From assembly GCA_030615045.1 (NCBI GenBank), contig JAUWZY010000010.1:1-16661 (forward strand): a stretch of 16,661 nucleotides of DNA. Direction: 5' to 3'. The position numbers and the translations under genes are program-made. The notes under the pieces are model-generated. The model did not search any database. It was not told where the DNA came from and saw nothing but the letters and a program-made list of their open reading frames with translations. Source of the stretch: Chloroflexota bacterium (lineage in GTDB: Bacteria > Chloroflexota > Dehalococcoidia > SZUA-161 > JAUWZY01). Positions 1-5,845 of this stretch are shown here, one piece after another. The stretch's first letter is position 1; each line of letters starts with the position of its first letter.

Positions 1-692
1 CTGGCGCCCACTTCAATGGCGGCGCCAAGAAGGTGGTCATCTCAGCTTCAGCTCGGGGCGAGGACATCACTATCGTCCTCGGCGTCAATGAAGACCAATA
101 CGATCCGAAAAATCACCGCATCATCTCCAATGTTTTTTGCACCACCAATTGCATCGCCCCTGTAGTCAAGGTATTACACGATACCTTCGGCGTGAGCAAG
201 GGGCTGATGTCCACCATCCACGCCTATACCAACGACCAGAGGCTGCTCGATATGTATCATCGTGATCTGCGCCGTGCCCGGTCTGCGGCACTGAGCATCG
301 TCCCCACCACCACCGGCGCCGCCAGGGCGGTAACTGTAGTCATCCCCGAGCTCAAGGGCAGACTTCACGGGGTGGCCTTCAGGGTGCCAACCCCTACCGT
401 CTCCCTGGTTGACTTCGTGGCTGATCTGGAGCGCGAGGTCACGGTGGACGAGGTCAACGACGCATTTCGGCAAGCCGCCGAGGGGGCGATGGACGGCATC
501 ATCGAGTTCTGCGACGAGCCTTTGGTCAGCATCGACTTCAAGGAAAACCCGGCCAGCGCCATCTTCGACGCCCTGAGCACCATGGTCATCGCTGGCAACA
601 TGGTCAAGGTCCTCGCCTGGTATGACAACGAATGGGGCTATAGCTGCCGCACCGCCGATCTCATCTCATACATCGTGGACAAGGGGCTGTAG
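1..692 (+). CDS. gap: Glyceraldehyde-3-phosphate dehydrogenase, C-terminal part (5' end outside window)
   Basis: This gene encodes the phosphorylating, NAD(P)-dependent glycolytic enzyme that interconverts glyceraldehyde 3-phosphate and 1,3-bisphosphoglycerate in the cytoplasm. The reading frame is open from the first bases (frame of position 3), so the annotated GTG at 33 is internal and the N-terminal Rossmann half lies upstream. Visible family motifs are KKVVISASARGED, the active-site segment SNVFCTTNC with the catalytic Cys, the HAYTNDQ block, DLRRARSAALSIVPTTTGAA (phosphate-binding and catalytic-domain region), RVPTPTVSLVD, and the C-terminal WYDNEWGYS. The length from the catalytic Cys to the stop fits the family. 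The stop is TAG at 690-692, and 63 nt follow before the next gene. A diverged copy of its last 64 nt sits at 2299-2362. Identification is firm; cofactor preference cannot be judged because the N-terminus is missing. Confidence 0.96.
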   Translation, partial: GAHFNGGAKKVVISASARGEDITIVLGVNEDQYDPKNHRIISNVFCTTNCIAPVVKVLHDTFGVSKGLMSTIHAYTNDQRLLDMYHRDLRRARSAALSIVPTTTGAARAVTVVIPELKGRLHGVAFRVPTPTVSLVDFVADLEREVTVDEVNDAFRQAAEGAMDGIIEFCDEPLVSIDFKENPASAIFDALSTMVIAGNMVKVLAWYDNEWGYSCRTADLISYIVDKGL

Positions 693-755
693 GCTGCGAT
701 TTGTCGCGACCCGACGGTGTGAGAGGGCTTGGCATCGAGCGAGAGAGGAGGAGCT

Positions 756-1238
756 ATGGCTAAAACACGCAAAAGCTGGCGAGAGAAACTGGAAAAAGAG
801 CTTCCCGACCACGGCAAAGTAGTCGATGTTCCGCCAAAGATGCAAAAAAGATTTGGCACCGGGAAAATGATTATTCCCAAGCCATTGGATGTAGATGCGT
901 TAATTCGCAAAGTCGAAAAAGGGAAACTTGTCACTGTGCCTCAGATCAGGGAGAAATTAGCCAAAGATGCTCATGTCGATTCAGCTTGTCCACTGACGAC
1001 CGGAATTTTCATTCGCATTGCCGCCGAAGCAGCAGTAGAGGATTCGAGGGGCGGAAAGGAAGACATAACCCCCTTCTGGCGGGTGATCAAGGCAGATGGC
1101 AGCTTAAATGAAAAGTTCCCCGGTGGCACAGAAGCGCAGGCAGCCCGCCTGAGAGAAGAAGGGCACGGCATCCAGCCAGGCGCAGGCAAGAAGCCACCAA
1201 GGGTAAAAGAGTTCGAAAGATCTTTGCAAAAGCTGTAA
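756..1238 (+). CDS. MGMT-fold / alkyltransferase-like (ATL) protein lacking the acceptor cysteine
   Basis: The product has 160 residues. I chose the ATG at 756 because a strong purine-rich Shine-Dalgarno (about 743-753) precedes it; the in-frame extension to 729 has no such site. Residues 45-137 resemble the DNA-binding domain of O6-methylguanine methyltransferases: KGKLVTVPQI (helix-turn-helix start), a Thr/Arg/Ala-rich helix, then WRVIKADGSL and PGGTEAQAARLREEGH. The family's PCHRV acceptor motif reads PFWRV (106-110), so the alkyl-accepting Cys and its His are gone. ATL proteins similarly replace that Cys (usually with Trp) and flag alkylated bases for nucleotide excision repair. A role in recognising damaged DNA is therefore an inference; the basic N-terminus (1-40) is not part of the family. 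The gene looks AT-richer than gap and lies exactly between gap and the first QueG-like gene, where the neighbouring duplicate has nothing. Confidence 0.75.
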   Translation: MAKTRKSWREKLEKELPDHGKVVDVPPKMQKRFGTGKMIIPKPLDVDALIRKVEKGKLVTVPQIREKLAKDAHVDSACPLTTGIFIRIAAEAAVEDSRGGKEDITPFWRVIKADGSLNEKFPGGTEAQAARLREEGHGIQPGAGKKPPRVKEFERSLQKL

Positions 1239-1240
1239 TT

Positions 1241-2277
1241 TAGGAGGGATAGAGATGTCGTTGACTTCGGAGATCGAGGAATACGCCCGAGAGCTCGGTG
1301 TCGAGCTATTTGCGGTGACTTCGGCCAGACCGTTTGCGAGATATCTCGAAATGGTGTCTGAACTTGAAACTATCGGCAATTTGAAAGACGTTCCCATCTT
1401 ATACAGGCGTGTTAATGAGTCCATGGCTGATCCCAGGAATATATTGCCAGACGCCGAATCGATCATCGTCCTCGGGGTTCCCTGCAAGCTGCAAAATCCC
1501 GCCGACAATTCCTCGCAGTATGAGGGCCCACATGCTAACCTCTCCACCTATTGGCGGCATAGTCGCCCTGTCATTGCCGGTATTGGCGACCCAATAGCTG
1601 AATATCTACAAAAACAGGGATTCGAAGTAAGGCTGGGAAACTATGGAAAGCAGTGGCATATGCCGCTCAAGGCAGCGGCAGTGCGCGCCGGTCTAGGAGA
1701 CTATGGAAAGAACACCGTGTTTTATAGCAAGGAGTTTGGTTCCTGGGTCTCCTTGATTGCAGTATTAACCAATGCGAAATTGGAATCGGCCGAAGCGAGG
1801 GCAAACGATATATGTGGCAAATGCAATGCGTGCGTCGAGGCTTGCCCTACCGGAGCAATATATGAGCCGTACAAAGTGGATATGCTCAAATGTAGAACAT
1901 ATTTGAATCACCCAAGAATGCAGGATGTGGGAGAGATCCCAGATTCACTGAAGGAGAAGATGGGGAACTGGTTGTGTGGCTGTGACATATGCCAGGATGT
2001 CTGCCCCAGAAACAGAAAAGTAAAGCCCAGGGAGCTCGCTTCCACTTTCAAGGTCGCTTGGTATGACGTCCCCATTCCGGATAAGGCAAGGCTGCCCCTT
2101 TCCGAGCTGCTCCAGCTCCTCGAAGGCGAAGTCAATCCCTATTTCCAAAGGTACGCCGCGATCTGCATCGGCAATGTGGAGGGAGCGGAAGAGGCGCTGC
2201 CGGCGCTAACCAAGATGCTCAGCTCCGAAGAGCCACTGGTGAGGAAATACGCCGACTGGGCCATAAACAGAATCAAA
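1241..2277 (+). repeat. Direct repeat unit, copy 1 (RBS plus QueG-like gene)
   Basis: This unit aligns with 2360-3396 at a constant offset of 1119 nt at both ends. The first 22 nt (1241-1262), covering the ribosome binding site and start codon, are identical to 2360-2381. The last about 200 nt (2081-2277) differ at about five positions, while the 5' two thirds are much more diverged. Confidence 0.9.
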
Positions 2278-2292
2278 GAGCACAAAACTTAG
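1255..2292 (+). CDS. QueG-like double [4Fe-4S] cluster reductase, copy 1
   Basis: This 345-residue protein is related to epoxyqueuosine reductase (QueG). It has no signal peptide and is likely cytoplasmic. The N-terminal reductase-like domain (1-180) carries the family blocks IIVLGVPCKLQ (70-80), AAVRAGLGDYGKNTVFY (141-157) and FGSWVSLIAVLTN. A ferredoxin-like domain follows with CGKCNACVEACP (C187, C190, C193, C197), C213, and CGCDICQDVCP (C241, C243, C246, C250), enough for two [4Fe-4S] clusters. The C-terminal 60 residues form a HEAT-type helical tail. The GRDYH-like segment of true QueG, which holds its catalytic Asp, is not found; the corresponding stretch reads LSTYWRHSRP. I therefore do not assign queuosine synthesis. 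Cobalamin use is possible by homology but not shown. The start has an AGGAGGG site 6 nt upstream. It is a tandem paralogue of the gene at 2374. Confidence 0.82.
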   Translation: MSLTSEIEEYARELGVELFAVTSARPFARYLEMVSELETIGNLKDVPILYRRVNESMADPRNILPDAESIIVLGVPCKLQNPADNSSQYEGPHANLSTYWRHSRPVIAGIGDPIAEYLQKQGFEVRLGNYGKQWHMPLKAAAVRAGLGDYGKNTVFYSKEFGSWVSLIAVLTNAKLESAEARANDICGKCNACVEACPTGAIYEPYKVDMLKCRTYLNHPRMQDVGEIPDSLKEKMGNWLCGCDICQDVCPRNRKVKPRELASTFKVAWYDVPIPDKARLPLSELLQLLEGEVNPYFQRYAAICIGNVEGAEEALPALTKMLSSEEPLVRKYADWAINRIKEHKT

Positions 2293-2298
2293 CTTAGT

Positions 2299-2362
2299 CG
2301 AATGGGGCTATAGCTGCCGCACCGGCGACCTCATCTCCTACATCGCGAATAAAGGACTATAG
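2299..2362 (+). pseudogene. Remnant of the gap 3' end between the two QueG-like genes
   Basis: These 64 nt match the last 64 nt of the gap gene (629-692) at about 55 positions. In the matching frame they read EWGYSCRTGDLISYIANKGL followed by TAG, against EWGYSCRTADLISYIVDKGL in the real gene. No other gap sequence is present and no start codon or gene context supports expression. The TAG at 2360-2362 overlaps the AGGAGGG ribosome binding site of the second QueG-like gene. This suggests that in the ancestral order the QueG-like gene followed gap directly. Confidence 0.93.
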
Positions 2363-3396
2363 GAGGGATAGAGATGTCGTTAACTTCAGAGATCAAGGAA
2401 TACGCTCAAAGTTTCGGGGCGGAACTCTTCGGGGTCACCTCAGCCGAGCCTTTTACAGGCTACATAGAAACGGTCGCCGAGCTCAATAGCATTCACCGCT
2501 TGAAAGACATCCCCGCCTTAAACAAGCGTATCAATGAATCCATAAGTGATCCCAGGAATTACTTGCCCGACGCCCAATCGATCGTTGTCCTGGGGGTTTT
2601 CTGCAAGCTGCAAAATCCCGCCGACAATTCCCTGGAGTACGAGGGACCACATGCTCACCTCTCCAGCTACTGGCGCCATGGTCGCCCGATCATTGCCGGC
2701 ATCGCCGACTCCATGGTGGCCTATATGGAAGCAAAGGGATTTGAGGCCAAGCCAGCAGACGCAAAGCCCGGGGGCGTCCCACTCAAGGCAGCAGCGGCAC
2801 GGGCTGGCCTGGGCCATTTCGGCAAGAACACCATCTTCTATACCAGCGAGTTCGGCTCCTGGGTTTCCCTAGTCGGAGTGGTCACTAATGCCAGACTGGA
2901 ACTCGCGGGGACGAGCACGAATGACATCTGTGGCAAGTGCCGGATATGCATCGAGGCCTGCCCCACCGCAGCGATATATGAGCCCTACAAATTGAATATA
3001 ACGAAATGCAGGAGCTATTTGATTCACCAAAATATGCAGCAGGATGTAGGAGAGATCCCGGATTCACTGAAGGAGAAGATGGGGAACGGGTTGTGTGGCT
3101 GTGATATATGCCAGGATATCTGCCCCAGAAACAGAGAGGTGAAACCCAGAGAGTTCAGTCCCACTTTCAAGGTCACTTGGTACGATATCCCTATTCCCGA
3201 TAAGGCAAGGCTGCCCCTCTCCGAGCTGCTCCAGTTCCTCGAAGGCGAAGTCAATCCCTATTTCCAGAGGTACGCCGCGATCTGCATCGGCAATCTGGAG
3301 GGAGCGGAAGAGGCGCTGCCGGCGCTAACCAAGATGCTCAGCTCCGAAGAGCCACTGGTCAGGAAATACGCCGACTGGGCCATAAACAGAATCAGA
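2360..3396 (+). repeat. Direct repeat unit, copy 2 (RBS plus QueG-like gene)
   Basis: This is the partner of 1241-2277. Internal single-codon insertions and deletions compensate each other (one residue fewer around residues 125-137, one more at MQQDVGE), so the offset is 1119 nt at both ends. Homology extends further upstream only as the gap remnant, which corresponds to the true gap end rather than to the sequence before copy 1. Confidence 0.9.
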
Positions 3397-3417
3397 AAAG
3401 GAAGAAGAGGTAACTGA
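2374..3417 (+). CDS. QueG-like double [4Fe-4S] cluster reductase, copy 2
   Basis: This 347-residue paralogue of the preceding gene has the same architecture: a reductase-like N-terminal domain with SIVVLGVFCKLQ and RAGLGHFGKNTIFY, two cluster motifs (CGKCRICIEACP and CGCDICQDICP) and a HEAT-like C-terminal tail. All cluster cysteines of copy 1 are kept, which argues that both copies are functional. The central region that differs between QueG and this family (LSSYWRHGRP) again lacks the QueG catalytic-Asp segment. Divergence from copy 1 is concentrated in the first 200 residues, so substrates may differ. The C-terminus ends in a basic RKGRRGN instead of KEHKT. AGGAGGG lies 6 nt upstream of the ATG. 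The gene ends 4 nt from the convergent RuBisCO-like gene, with no terminator visible between them. Confidence 0.82.
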   Translation: MSLTSEIKEYAQSFGAELFGVTSAEPFTGYIETVAELNSIHRLKDIPALNKRINESISDPRNYLPDAQSIVVLGVFCKLQNPADNSLEYEGPHAHLSSYWRHGRPIIAGIADSMVAYMEAKGFEAKPADAKPGGVPLKAAAARAGLGHFGKNTIFYTSEFGSWVSLVGVVTNARLELAGTSTNDICGKCRICIEACPTAAIYEPYKLNITKCRSYLIHQNMQQDVGEIPDSLKEKMGNGLCGCDICQDICPRNREVKPREFSPTFKVTWYDIPIPDKARLPLSELLQFLEGEVNPYFQRYAAICIGNLEGAEEALPALTKMLSSEEPLVRKYADWAINRIRKGRRGN

Positions 3418-3421
3418 TGGC

Positions 3422-4714
3422 TCAACCCCCGAAGTGCTCCAGGGCTGCCCTGAGCTCAGGGTGCTCCCTAGCGTATTCCTCAAGAGGGATGTCCTGGCGG
3501 TAAGCATCCCAGGCCTGGCGCAGGGAGCGCGCCCCCGCTTCAGCGCCCATGGGGTGGGCAAACACCCCACCACCGCTTAGATGCAGAAAATCCACATGCC
3601 CGAAGGCAGCGACATTCCCAGCAAGCTTGCCCGCCCATTGCCCCCCCGAGCTCGCAGGCAGAGACCTTTTCAGGTGAGGAAACCCCTGATTGCATGCCCT
3701 GGCACTGGCCACGACTTCAGCGTCGCTGCCGTAGACCTTGCCCCCGATGGCGCCGATGAGAATCATATCAGCGCCGCCAAGGCGCCACAGCTTATTCAAC
3801 ACCTCAAGGCTCATCCCAAGATAGGGGCTCCTGAGATAAGCTGAGGCAAAGACCCGATGCGCGAAGATGGGCACCTCTGCGAATGCTGAAAGCTCACTGA
3901 GAGACTCATAGCCCAGAGCGGCGACATTGACCATAATGCAGCCGCCGCCATTCTCAACCACGATGTCATGGAGTTCACGGAGCCGGCTGGGGCGATCGGT
4001 GATGTTAAAGGCATATATCGTCTTCTCACCCTTCTCCTCATCTGCCCGCTTCAGCGCCGCCGTTATCACCTTCACCCGCTCCTTGACCGGATTATAAGCG
4101 GCATCGGCGAGGAGCTCATCGTCTTTAATGAAATCCAGACCTCCTTTCGCCCCCTGATATGCCAGCTCGGCGGTCTCCTCCGGGCTCAAGCCCACGCAGG
4201 GCTTGATTATAGCCCCGATTAGGGGACGGTCACGGATATCGAGGATGTGGCGCAGGCCATCGATACCGAATTTTGGGCCGTTGAAGTGCTGAGTGAAGGA
4301 GGGCGGGAGTTCTATATCCAAAAGCTTGAGCGCAGTGAACGACTCCAGCTCATAGGCTTCGCCAACTACGGTTGAGAGTAGATTGGTCAGGTTAGGACTG
4401 AAATTGATCGTGGGGAAGCCGATGCGCACCACAGCAGCATTGATCTTGCCATTTAAAGCTACCTTGGTTGGGAGATGACATTGCCCTGCATCATAGGGCA
4501 GGGGATGGACGCCGACCACCTTGGCCCCATATTTCTCACGGCGCTCCTCGGTCTCGTATTTTATCCGCATCCAGGTGCCGGTGGACTGCTCGCTGGCCAG
4601 GATCTCCGCCGCCTGATGGGGCTCAAGCGGCGTCTCCAGATAATAAGTGGCAAAGATATATTGTGAAGAGTCTACCCCCTCGGGAAAGCGAAAAAGGCCC
4701 TGCTCAAAACCCAT
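3422..4714 (-). CDS. RuBisCO-like protein (form IV type), enzymatic role unknown
   Basis: This 430-residue protein is a full-length RuBisCO large-subunit homologue. The catalytic barrel is clear: IIKPCVGLS (K171, matching RuBisCO K175), GGLDFIKDDE (K197, D199 and E200, matching the carbamylated Lys and the metal ligands), FAHRVF (H286, R287), IGAIGGKVYG (loop 6, K326), SSGGQ (355-359) and LSGGGVFAHP (379-388). True RuBisCO has KPK where this has KPC (C173), and the N123 position in the STVVGEAY block is Glu. CO2-fixing RuBisCO is therefore unlikely. Related form IV proteins act as tautomerases, isomerases or decarboxylases on phosphorylated sugars, for example in methionine salvage or apionate degradation; which applies here cannot be told. 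It starts 7 nt after lexA with GGAG in the lexA end as ribosome binding site, so the two genes are almost certainly cotranscribed. Confidence 0.9.
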   Translation of the reverse strand: MGFEQGLFRFPEGVDSSQYIFATYYLETPLEPHQAAEILASEQSTGTWMRIKYETEERREKYGAKVVGVHPLPYDAGQCHLPTKVALNGKINAAVVRIGFPTINFSPNLTNLLSTVVGEAYELESFTALKLLDIELPPSFTQHFNGPKFGIDGLRHILDIRDRPLIGAIIKPCVGLSPEETAELAYQGAKGGLDFIKDDELLADAAYNPVKERVKVITAALKRADEEKGEKTIYAFNITDRPSRLRELHDIVVENGGGCIMVNVAALGYESLSELSAFAEVPIFAHRVFASAYLRSPYLGMSLEVLNKLWRLGGADMILIGAIGGKVYGSDAEVVASARACNQGFPHLKRSLPASSGGQWAGKLAGNVAAFGHVDFLHLSGGGVFAHPMGAEAGARSLRQAWDAYRQDIPLEEYAREHPELRAALEHFGG

Positions 4715-4721
4715 TTATCTC

Positions 4722-5351
4722 TCACTCCAGCTTTCTGATGACGGCGATGACCTTGCCCTGAATCTCAACGTTCTCCGGCTCGGCGTAAACGGGCTTCATC
4801 TCGATGTTGGCTGGCTGAAGTCGGATGCGATCCCGTTCCCGGTAGAACCTCTTCAGCGTCGCCTCCCTTTTCCCCTTGAGCCAGACCGCAATCAGCTCTC
4901 CATTCTCGGCAGTGTTCGTGTACTCCATCAAGACGATGTCGCCATCGTTGATCAGGGCATCGACCATCGAGGTCCCCTTGACCCAGAGGGCATAAACCTC
5001 TCCTTTACCCCGGGTCAGGCCCTCGGTCAGGTCTAGGGTCTCCGCGGAGGCGACATTGTTCCAGGTCTCAGCGCTGGGCACCGGGATTGGCTCGCCGGCG
5101 GCAATACGACCGATAACCGGCACCCGAACTAAGCGCCGCCGATTCCTGTCCATAAGCTCGATGCCCCGCGAGATGTCCCGGCCACGGCGAATATGCCCTT
5201 TTCGCTCCAAGATGTTTAGATTGTAGTCCACCACCGATGTCGAGCTGATGCCGCAGCCCCTGACGATGTCTCTGACAGTAGGCGGATAATCCTTGTCATC
5301 CAAGAAACGACGGAGAAAATCAAGGATGCGCTCCTGTTTTTGTGACAGCAT
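4722..5351 (-). CDS. lexA: LexA repressor, SOS regulator
   Basis: This 209-residue LexA binds SOS operators as a dimer and is inactivated by RecA-stimulated self-cleavage. The N-terminal winged helix (1-66) starts MLSQKQERILDFL and contains PPTVRDIVRGCGISSTSVVD, the helix-turn-helix. The C-terminal S24 peptidase domain shows the scissile Ala-Gly in GRIAAGEP (A85-G86), the nucleophile in KGTSMVD (S128) and the general-base Lys in ATLKRFY (K167). All are in the family spacing, so cleavage should work. The ATG at 5351 has a GGGGATGGG ribosome binding site. Its promoter carries an SOS-type palindrome, which indicates autoregulation, and the RuBisCO-like gene follows immediately in the same transcript. 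Confidence 0.97.
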   Translation of the reverse strand: MLSQKQERILDFLRRFLDDKDYPPTVRDIVRGCGISSTSVVDYNLNILERKGHIRRGRDISRGIELMDRNRRRLVRVPVIGRIAAGEPIPVPSAETWNNVASAETLDLTEGLTRGKGEVYALWVKGTSMVDALINDGDIVLMEYTNTAENGELIAVWLKGKREATLKRFYRERDRIRLQPANIEMKPVYAEPENVEIQGKVIAVIRKLE

Positions 5352-5367
5352 TTTCCCATCCCCTGTT

Positions 5368-5379
5368 GAACTTTTGTTC
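5368..5379 (-). promoter_or_regulatory. Putative LexA operator (SOS box), GAAC-N4-GTTC
   Basis: On the minus strand the site reads GAACAAAAGTTC, a 4-4-4 inverted repeat of the type recognised by LexA in Gram-positive bacteria. It begins 7 nt after the -10 hexamer of the lexA promoter, so it covers the expected transcription start, and it lies 16 nt before the start codon. Position and sequence both fit LexA autoregulation. Confidence 0.82.
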
Positions 5380-5386
5380 TAATAAC

Positions 5387-5415
5387 AGATTAACATGACC
5401 TCTGCCCATTGTCAA
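5387..5415 (-). promoter_or_regulatory. Promoter of the lexA/RuBisCO-like operon
   Basis: On the minus strand a perfect TTGACA (-35, 5415-5410) is followed after 17 nt by TAATCT (-10, 5392-5387). The predicted start, near 5380, falls at the edge of the LexA palindrome. Confidence 0.8.
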
Positions 5416-5425
5416 CACCTTTGGA

Positions 5426-5453
5426 AACAAAAACACCGCTAGCCTAAGCGGTG
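5426..5453 (-). terminator. Rho-independent terminator of rpsT
   Basis: On the minus strand a 7-bp GC-rich stem (CACCGCT with AGCGGTG, loop of 6 nt) is followed at once by TTTTTGTTT. It lies 27 nt after the rpsT stop and 11 nt before the lexA -35 box, so it separates the two minus-strand transcripts. Confidence 0.88.
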
Positions 5454-5480
5454 CTTCCTCAATTATCAAGCTTAGAGCCT

Positions 5481-5756
5481 CTAATTCTCGGCGGAGGCAG
5501 TGGCGTTGAGCTTTTTCATCAGGCGCGATTTGCGACGAGCGGCGTTATTGGGGTGGATAACGCCTTTTTGTGCTGCTTTGTCCAAAGCGGCTATCGCCCG
5601 CTTCACCGCCTCCCTCGCCGATTCAAGCTCATTGCTGGAGATAAGCTGTTCCGCCCTCTTTGCATAGGTCTTGACTTGGCTTTTTACCGGCTTATTTTGG
5701 TCACGCTTCCTCTGGGAAACACGAAGCGCTTTTTTCGACGACTTAGTATGAGGCAA
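5481..5756 (-). CDS. rpsT: 30S ribosomal protein S20 (TTG start)
   Basis: This is a 91-residue basic protein with the S20 pattern: Lys/Ser-rich N-terminus (KSSKKALRVSQRKRDQN), TYAKRAEQLI, a central EAVKRAIAALDKAAQKGVIH and the family-typical HPNNAARRKSRLMKKLN. It binds 16S rRNA early in 30S assembly. The initiator is TTG at 5756-5754, followed by Pro-His-Thr. No ATG is available at the N-terminus, and a GGAGGTG ribosome binding site stands 7 nt upstream. E. coli rpsT also starts with UUG, where the weak start takes part in autoregulation; a similar arrangement here is an inference. The gene is monocistronic, with its own promoter and terminator. Confidence 0.95.
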   Translation of the reverse strand: MPHTKSSKKALRVSQRKRDQNKPVKSQVKTYAKRAEQLISSNELESAREAVKRAIAALDKAAQKGVIHPNNAARRKSRLMKKLNATASAEN

Positions 5757-5774
5757 GTTAGCACCTCCAAAACC

Positions 5775-5803
5775 ATATTAACTCAAGCGCTCAATTCTGT
5801 CCA
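5775..5803 (-). promoter_or_regulatory. Promoter of rpsT
   Basis: On the minus strand TGGACA (-35, 5803-5798), a 17-nt spacer and TAATAT (-10, 5780-5775) stand 18 nt before the TTG start codon. The predicted 5' leader is only about 10-12 nt and consists of little more than the ribosome binding site. Confidence 0.75.
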
Positions 5804-5804
5804 G

Positions 5805-5833
5805 TTGTCCTCTCAAAGCCCACGGCGTATAAT
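5805..5833 (+). promoter_or_regulatory. Promoter of lysA
   Basis: TTGTCC (-35, 5805-5810), a 17-nt spacer and a perfect TATAAT (-10, 5828-5833) precede the lysA ATG at 5846. The -35 box is one base away from the -35 box of the divergent rpsT promoter. The predicted start lies at or just before the GGAG, so the leader is minimal. Confidence 0.78.
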
Positions 5834-5845
5834 AAGCCAAGGAGC

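Noticed and set aside
1255..3417. Reductive dehalogenase (RdhA) genes
   Set aside because: No Tat signal, shorter than RdhA, a HEAT-type C-terminus as in QueG, and no RdhB anchor gene nearby.
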